NCBI GenBank assembly: GCA_037043015.1
Contig: CM073321.1
Coordinates: 18,659,001 to 18,723,000 of the forward strand
Reading direction: 5' to 3'
Length of the DNA stretch: 64,000 nucleotides
From: Bryum argenteum
Lineage: Eukaryota > Streptophyta > Bryopsida > Bryales > Bryaceae
The notes under the pieces are model-generated. The model was not told the DNA's origin. It did not search any database and worked only from the letters and a program-made list of their open reading frames with translations. The stretch's first letter is position 1, and each line of letters opens with the position of its first letter. A program made the position numbers and the translations under genes. Shown one piece after another: positions 57,201-64,000 of the stretch.

Positions 57201-58994
57201 CAGGAAGACCAGAACACAATTGCAGAACCCCTCCTCCATCAACCAGGATAAGAACTAGGATCGGAGTAGGAAATCCACAGAAAATAAGAGTGTACAGCTC
57301 GTACCGTAAGCCTCAAACACAGATTTCAAGTGCTCCATGGTGGTGTTGATGTCTAGGTTGAAAACTACAAGCGTGCCCTGATTCATACCATCAGGACCTG
57401 CTGCTGTACCAAGAGGTAGAGTGTACTGAGCCCACATAACGACTCCATCGATGAGGCCTTTCGCAGAAGCCGGTGAAATAGAGGATAGCCCGCTACAATC
57501 TGTGTGCATATCAGAGATATTTGCCGCATCCTGCCTCTCATCCGCCGTATACATCGTTTCTCTTGAGTTGCTACTGGTAGGAGTTCCACGCTGATTCTGA
57601 GAGAATTGAAAGTGCTGCTGCATACGCTGCTGCTTAATGAGATGTTGTTGTTGTATGTCTCGCAAAGCCTCCTTAGCACAGCGCAGATCATAAAAATTAA
57701 TAGTGACCAACCCTTGCTTTTTCTGGTCGGAAACTACAGCTCTAACATCGCCCCATTTTCCCATCTCCGTCTTCAGGTGCTCATCAGTCATGGACAGAGG
57801 TACGCCATTCAGCAAGATGGCACGTGAGACATGCTCTCTACCTGAGGTTGGAGGGTGAGCCAAGATACTATGCCCGGAAATTCCAACTGATGGCAGACCT
57901 ACAAACAGAAAAGGTGGCATTCCTAAAGGACGGAAAGGGTGGGAAGACGGAAGTGGTTGAGCAAACTCCGTGCGGGTTACAGGAACATGGTCCTCCACGC
58001 TAACAGCCACTTCGCGTCCAGTCAAGTTTGAAACTTCCCCTTTACCCCAGGAAGCAGGAGTCGCTGAGCCGGGACCGTACGCACTTTCTGAGCCGTTTCC
58101 GTAAAGAGACATAGTGGAATTTATTCCATACGTAGACACTGCTGAATCTGGCCTGTAACTTGAACCAATCATCAATGAGCAGTTGTCTAACCCAGGGACG
58201 AATATGTGCCCAGATTCTAACGAGTATGAAGACGGTACACCAATGTGCTGGTGATTTAGGGGATGCGGTACTACGGTTGAAATGCAGGGAGACGGGACAG
58301 GAGTGTATTCCTTGGCATTGGGATCAAGCACTGCCTTACCATCGTGACATGAAGCTTGGCAAGACGGAGAGCCAACCAGGGTGGCAGGTAACCTGAAGTT
58401 GGTACGTTCACATGCACATTCGCGGCCTTGAGGTGATGTTGCGAGCTCGTGGTCCATAACTGTCTGGTCCGGAAGCTGGAGTGCTGGTGGCAAGCGATAT
58501 TCGTGCATCGGTCCTCTGGGTGCCCGGGCTCTCCCGCCGTACGCAGGAGCATGGACAAGCCCTTGAGACTGATGTACAAGGACATGATCTGAGTCAACGT
58601 CAGAACCAAGTTGTCTAGGAAGAAGAGCGCTCGAGAGCACTCCGTTTTCACCTATCACTAACCCACTTCTCTGGTCATTCACACCTGCTGCAATGCCCTC
58701 TGGAGCTGAATCTGTGTCTTCTCCAGACTCGGAAGTCAATCCCTCGAGTCCGTCGCGTATCTCTCCGGCCTCGTCGTACAAGGTGCTCGTATTTGAGTTG
58801 GCTGTGTTTGAAGTACCACTACCTGCCCAGACATCCCCGACTATTTCAGAAGTGCTATTCTTATCTTGGGCCGAAAGCGACGGCGATGCCGTGCTGCAAC
58901 TAGGTAGAAGCCGAGTCTTCATTGTCCTCTCAACCTGTGAGAGAGACATGCCACAGAACTGCAAATCTCCACTCACATTCGCTTTTCCGCCCAT
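54282..58994 (-). CDS. TERMINAL EAR1-LIKE (TEL) Mei2-type RNA-binding protein
   Basis: Five coding exons on the minus strand: 58994-57305, 56580-55680, 55484-55368, 54871-54730 and 54599-54282, with GT-AG introns and matching phases (1, 2, 2, 0), giving 1055 residues ending in TGA. RRM1 is at about residues 384-455 (RAILLNGVP), RRM2 at about 536-610 ([28 protein letters not shown]) and the Mei2-type RRM3 at about 853-1000 ([45 protein letters not shown]). An insert of about 20 residues after LLDNHC, before DFVYLPIDF, and the [16 protein letters not shown] end are hallmarks of TEL rather than other Mei2-like proteins. Maize TE1 and rice PLA2 of this class time leaf initiation. The Ser/Gly-rich N-terminus is longer than in angiosperm TELs. 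The start is the first in-frame ATG after an upstream stop. Confidence 0.88.
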
Positions 58995-60500
58995 ACTACC
59001 GCCAAACTCCACCACCAGAGAGCTGATGTTTAGAAGCAATTCCTCTAGAGCAACCTCCACGGACAAGTTTAACGTCAAGGCACCAACTCACACAAACTCA
59101 CACACGACACAGTTCGAAGTACGCCTTCTGTGCAAGAAACCTTCACTTCTGACCAGCTCCCTCAACTTGACGAGTTCAATGAATTGTAAGCGCGCACAGG
59201 TACAAATCTATCACGCCTTGGTCTTCGGACTACGTCACGTTCGAAGTACAGATACAATACTTCACCCTGCAATTCAACGGATGAAACTGCAAGTTCATTC
59301 CCTGTGCAAGGTTAAAATTCCAGTTGCGAACACAATGCAGGGTGCCCTATTTGAACAAGTACTACGCACGTGGGATGATAAATGAGATATATATCCACAT
59401 TAACATAAAACCAAGACGAAGTTGCTGCAAGTTACGTACGAATGGGATATGCAGACCTGAATCAAACAAGCTGAGAGAATTCTACCTGATGGCAAAGTTC
59501 AAGAGAAACACAGACCTCTAGAACACCCGGCTGCTTGAGTCTTCTAGACCACCCGGGCCACTCTTCGCTACCTGGCGACTCACAAGACAGCTTACAGTGA
59601 TAAACCTGGGTAAGTGCTGACGAAGGTATATTGTCACGACTTCAGTGCACTTAAGTGACGCTGAAGCAATGATCATATTTACAATGTTCGCTGAGACCTT
59701 CGAACCCACAGGCGTCACGACAAGAGCCAGCTCAATCAACAGAATGTCCCAGGACCGAAGAGGGTATCAAGCAGAGAGGAGATCTGCTTCACCGCATCAA
59801 GCACGCGCACATGGATCTCCTGGCGGCAGTGTTGTTGCTGAGCAAGAGCAATAAAGCAAAACGAGTCTAGCGCCTACGACTCCGCCGCAGAACTCAAGTA
59901 GACATTACGTAACTTACATAACGTCGACTACATGAAACTATCCGCAGGAAACGCATCACAGACTCTAACCGATTTCCCCCTCCCTCACCCTCAAGCTCCC
60001 TGCCCCTCGCCCTTCTCGCCTCTCGCTCCCTTCCCTCTCTATGCGACAAACTGCAGACACGACATGTAATGCTGATTACCACAGACGCTTGCCCTCTCAA
60101 ATGCCAACTCTCTTATACTCACACGATGTCTGCCATACCGGACCGGTAAGTGACACCGCTGCCCTCGCACTAATATCCCCAGTCCCACAGAACTCACGAC
60201 AATGTCACACACACACATCTTCCATTGGTAAAAATGGTCGACTCCCGAAAGATTCCCAATGATGATCGATAATCTAGATGAAGTCCCCGCCCACATTACC
60301 TGGCGATCCGAATCGTCCCGAATTTGCAATTAATCGCAGAATAGAGTACCCGCAGAAGTGATAGAGCAACGGCAGGTTGCTGAAACGCAGCGTGCCTGAC
60401 CGCGCAGAGGTGTATCTTTAACTTGAAGAGAGAGAGCAAAGCATGAGTTTCCGCAATGACAGCGCAGACAAACAGCCTTCTGCTTTTTCGCCTTTCGGTT
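58995..60500 (-). promoter_or_regulatory. Upstream region of the TEL gene
   Basis: No other gene. A 70-bp pyrimidine-rich tract (about 59975-60045, GA-rich on the coding strand) and several CA runs (60205-60215) occur within 1.2 kb of the start codon and may belong to the core promoter or leader. A 5'-UTR intron is possible but not provable here. No clear TATA box was chosen. Confidence 0.3.
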
Positions 60501-60900
60501 CATTTAACCCCTACTGTCGGAAAGAGCCAAAAACGGGTCGTTTGGGTCTGGTCAGCCCCTTATTTACTATGTTTAGCTCGTAAATAATAGAAATCTTTTA
60601 CAGGTTGTAGAGTTTTCCATACATTTCCAAACAGTCATTTCTTGATTCAAAATTCCCCATACTTAAAGCGACATTCATGTTCAAAGTTTCAAAATACTAT
60701 TTGAATTCTGCCCAAAACTGCCCAAATTCAACATGTACATATATGCTCGTTTATTCTCAAAATTTGCTCAAAAATAAAGAAAATCAAATGAACTTCAAAA
60801 ATTTACCAAAATTTGAGATTTCACTTTTCTTCAAGTTCTGATCTTTGTACTTGGAGGTAAGGTCTCATTGCATGATCTCACCGTTCCGATATTTCATTCA
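60500..60900 (+). repeat. Dispersed repeat R2, copy 2
   Basis: Matches the reverse of 42460-42810 and the plus strand of 61870-62100: TTCAAAATACTATT(T/C)GAA, CTCGTTTATT(C/A)TCAAAAT, ATTTGAGATTTCACTTTTCTTCAAGTT. It lies just beyond the presumed TEL promoter. Confidence 0.6.
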
Positions 60901-61368
60901 CTTATTCTTCACATACCACTTACATTATCGAAGAGGGGCCATTTTTGAGGAGTTTTGGCAGTTATGGGGACTTTCGAATTTAGCGATTAAGCTCCGGTGA
61001 GGGGTTCCACGCGGATGGGTCAGGCGAGGGTGTATGCCATCTGACCGGGTTCCCGCCTTACCCGGCCGACAGGTTGCCCAGCAAGGGCAACTGGGTGTGG
61101 GCTGCCCCAACTGAATGAAGAGTTTCAAATATGTTGGAGTAACAGATGAGAAGGCGGCTGGATGGCGGCTGTGACAGAGGATGTGGGACCCATTGTCATA
61201 AAGGCCTCATTGACTCTACCTTCAGTTGACGGCAGGTAGTACAATATTGGCCTGCCATAGGGACTTCAGGCGTGCCTTCCACCTGTTGCGCTCTATTTTG
61301 CCGCTACGAGCCTTTCCAGGAGCTACTAGGGTCTTCTTTCTTTTACCCGTCAGTGTATTTAACCCTTA

Positions 61369-61786
61369 AGGCCCGTTCGCACTTGGCCTTTGTAAAGAGC
61401 GTGGCTAAAAATTTAACACCCCCACAATTTGGGGAGGAATACCTTCTTCTGAAGAAAGGTGTCATCAATGAGGCTCGTAAAGGTGTAATCAATAGTGAGA
61501 AGATTACGTAATGGCCCCTCAAGTGGGACAATACATAAGACCACTCTTAAGTGAGGGAAATTTGAGAATCTTTCCAATATTGGTGCTCCCTTAAGTATTG
61601 CCTACTATTGCTCAAAGCTCTTTTGTCCTCCTAAATGTTTGCTAATACCCTACTCTTTAAAGTGTGTCATGTGGACATCCATGTAGGATTGGTAATTACT
61701 AATGAATGTAGGTGCGAACACACACTTTTTAATAGAGTTAAGACCCCCTCCTAAGACCTTCTCTAAGGCCAAGTGCGAACATACCT
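61369..61786. mobile_element. PIF/Harbinger-type MITE, TTA target
   Basis: 418 bp with ends AGGCCCGTTCGCACTTGGCC and GGCCAAGTGCGAACATACCT, inverted apart from three bases, flanked by TTA (61366-61368, 61787-61789). The TTA target and noncoding interior are those of Tourist-like MITEs. Short open frames inside are not supported. Confidence 0.8.
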
Positions 61787-61849
61787 TTAGCCCCTTAAGA
61801 AGAGTAAAGCCCAGAATAGAACGTTTAGACACTGTTCAGCCTTACAGTT

Positions 61850-62440
61850 AGACATCATGAACTTCGTGAGGATTGTGGTAATCTTTTCCAATACCTTCCA
61901 AAAAGTCATTCCATACTTCAAAATTCGTCATACTTTAGGGGATATTTGTTGTCAAAGTTTGAAAATACTATTCGAAAACTACTCAAATTGTGGTACATGC
62001 TCATTTATTATCAAAATCTACCCACAATCAATTAATGCGTGGAAACTACAATAATTCACCAAGAATTGAGATTTTACTTTTTTTCAAGTTTTGTGTTTTG
62101 AGCAAGAAGAAGATGTACCAAGGCAGGATCTCACCATTCGATTCCCAATCCAATAATTTATTGAATGTCTTTTTCATTGTCAAAGTCCGGCCTTCGTATT
62201 TGAAGTTCAACATATCGTCATGTAGAAATTCACGCTTATCTCTAGGTATTATAGGTCTGATGAGGGTAAAAACCATGAAGACATGTACCTAACTCGCTTA
62301 TGAACAAGAATTTGAAGAGACTCATTTCTAATTTTCTTTTGAAATTAGTATTTTTGGCCCACAAAACTCCTTGATCCAATTGCAATAAGAAAAATAATTT
62401 TTTTTTAACTTTAGATGTTACAATGTCACAACCGGTGAGG
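61850..62440 (+). repeat. Dispersed repeat R2, copy 3
   Basis: Longest match to the reversed copy at 42180-42810: TTCCAATACCTTCCAAAAAGTC, GTCAAAGTTTGAAAATACTATT, TTTTTCATTGTCAAAG, ATTATAGGTCTGATGAGGG and GGCCCACAAAACTCC in order. Noncoding. Confidence 0.65.
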
Positions 62441-62449
62441 AATTTCAAT

Positions 62450-64000
62450 GAAAGATTTGGTGTACATGTAAATGTATAAGTTTCCTACTAGATCATACAA
62501 TTACTAACTCTAAAAGTGGTCAAAATTTCAAAATTTGCATCTTGCATAAAAAACATGCAATATTGAGGGTTTTTGGATGTATTAAGGCCATTCTCTATTA
62601 CGGATGGATGGCCAGGCGACACCTGATGGAGAGAGCCCAATCTAGCCAGCCAGCATGGACTGGCGGGCTCGGAACCCTGCTGGCCTGTGTGGCCTTGAGC
62701 CAGCAGGATGGTCCAGTAGGGCTGCGACTAAAATGAGGTAGTCGGCCCCTGAAAAAATTTCAAATTTTAATCTCTAATTTTTACAAAAATACGGTATGGC
62801 GATCCTTCCTACCCACCAACCTACCTATCTCCCTACCTTCTTTTAATGTTTTTTGGACTATGAATATAAAGAAATAAATAAACACATGCATATATAAAAA
62901 TAATAAACATAATATTGTCTGAGAAATTGGAGGACATGGAAAATATTTTGTGGTATATTAGAATAGACTTTGGTATGGTCTATTTGTTACATTTGATTTA
63001 TGTAGAACAACAATTTGTTAGCTTCCATTCTTAAATTAATTTTACGTCACTAACTCACGTCATAGTGCCAATGTAAACTATTCCTAGCTCATTGGCATTT
63101 GCATAATGGTGGCAATTGAGAGCCTTTATTTACTTCTATAATAAAATATTGTATGGTTTTCCTTCCTCCCCACCAAAGTACCAACGTACCAACCTATAGA
63201 CTTACCAACCTACCTACATACATTCTTTTATGTTTATTAGATCATGTATTTAATTTTTTAAAAAAAAAAAAAAAAAAAAAAAACACGGAAATATATAAAA
63301 ACAAAACATATATAAACACTGACATATATAAAAACAAAACACGGAAATATACAAAAAAGAAAAGGGGAAAGAAATGAAAAAAATATATATAAAAAGGTGC
63401 CACGGCTGTCGATGGGAGCTCCAGCCGTGCAGGAAGGGGGACTGCTGGATGCAAGCCACCCCCCTTGCAACCAGAACCCCATGAGTGGGAAAAGGGGGCC
63501 CTACTGCTCCGGTTCAAGCCCCGGGCTAGAGTTTGGCTTTTGCTGGGGCTGCTAGGACCCTGGTGTGGCTAGGCCATGAACACGTGAAATATTAGAAAAG
63601 ATATTTTGAATGAAAAGCAACAACTTTGAAGACAAATAACTTCTCTAGTCATGGTCGGTTTGTATGAAATCACTTGTATTGAGTCTCTAATCAAAATTTA
63701 GCTTGTCTAGTAAAAACTACAAATCCATTCATTAACTTATGAAATAATGGCATACATTCCAGTAAAGCCAGCTCTTGTTTTTGAGTTTTCAAATAAGGGG
63801 CCTCTTTTACTATTCCAAGCCAATTATGTGAAATCAAAAGTAAACTTTTAGAACATATTTTTAGATAATTATGATCCTAAGATAAAATTTAAAAACTCAC
63901 AGGTTGGAAGACTTTTGATCCAAATACGTCTGGTATTGAATTTGGAATGAGGTTTCAACAATGATAAAGATGGAGAACTGGATAATTTTTTAGAAGCCAT
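62450..64000. other. Low-complexity intergenic DNA, no gene seen
   Basis: Two related modules (62785-62930 and 63140-63310) share TATGG, a CCTTCC(T/C)(A/C)CCCACCAA phrase, ACCTACCTA-type runs and TTCTTTTA(A)TGTTT. The second leads into a run of about 24 A (63260-63283) and a short tandem array of ATATATAAAAACAAAACA (63288-63345). A GC-rich patch at 63398-63560 contains GGTTCAAGCCC. No supported reading frame. Confidence 0.45.

Noticed and set aside
55659-58651. Plus-strand ORFs over the TEL exons.
   Set aside because: Shadows of the minus-strand gene, whose exons join in phase and carry RRM motifs.
63505-63525. GGTTCAAGCCC as a tRNA or SINE B box.
   Set aside because: No matching A box or cloverleaf stems upstream, and the A run lies on the wrong side for a SINE in that orientation.

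Overview
This is a eukaryotic nuclear window from a repeat-rich plant-type genome: spliced GT-AG genes, AT-rich intergenic DNA, CACTA-type, hAT, piggyBac and Ty3/Gypsy sequences, a TTTAGGG track, and one host gene of the TERMINAL EAR1-LIKE (TEL) Mei2 class, a family known from land plants. The lineage cannot be fixed from the sequence; a bryophyte, lycophyte, fern or close streptophyte alga would fit.

Layout. 0-4 kb: AT-rich intergenic DNA with a dispersed repeat (R1). 4.0-6.1 kb: a three-exon Transposase_24-like gene whose 3' end is cut by an LTR fragment. 6.4-14.5 kb: three GC-rich blocks of CGACCGATCGG-type motifs; two sit just upstream of TATA boxes, serving a tandem-repeat protein gene (9.6-11.2 kb, one internal amber stop) and a frameshifted protein-kinase pseudogene (minus strand, 12.4-13.9 kb). 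14.7-21.6 kb: a multi-exon decayed gene with an FCP1/NIF-like phosphatase domain, split by a solo LTR. Its introns, and little else in the window, carry about 17 copies of a short palindrome near TGTCGGCTGCCAGCCGACA.

24.1-34.2 kb: a decayed Ty3/Gypsy element (gag with three zinc knuckles, protease, RT, integrase; RNase H largely missing), a tRNA-Asp primer-binding site in an unexpected place, and two diverged copies of an acidic ORF. 35.8-37.8 kb: a second solo LTR of the family at 19.2 kb, then a TA-flanked MITE. 38.6-39.4 kb: a degenerate 23/17-bp tandem array. 41-45.4 kb: foldback elements, including two 935-bp copies abutting at one TA. 45.8-47.8 kb: a nearly intact piggyBac transposase with one nonsense codon. 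47.9-52.4 kb: a decayed hAT transposase gene split by a 2.5-kb TG...CA insertion with a 5-bp target duplication.

54.3-59.0 kb (minus strand): the TEL gene, the only clearly intact host gene. All five coding exons join with matching phases to give about 1055 residues. 60-64 kb: dispersed repeat R2, a PIF/Harbinger-type MITE and AT-rich DNA. Apart from TEL, and perhaps the Transposase_24-like gene, almost every coding region is mobile or decaying; many of the nonsense codons are TAG, often where Gln is expected.
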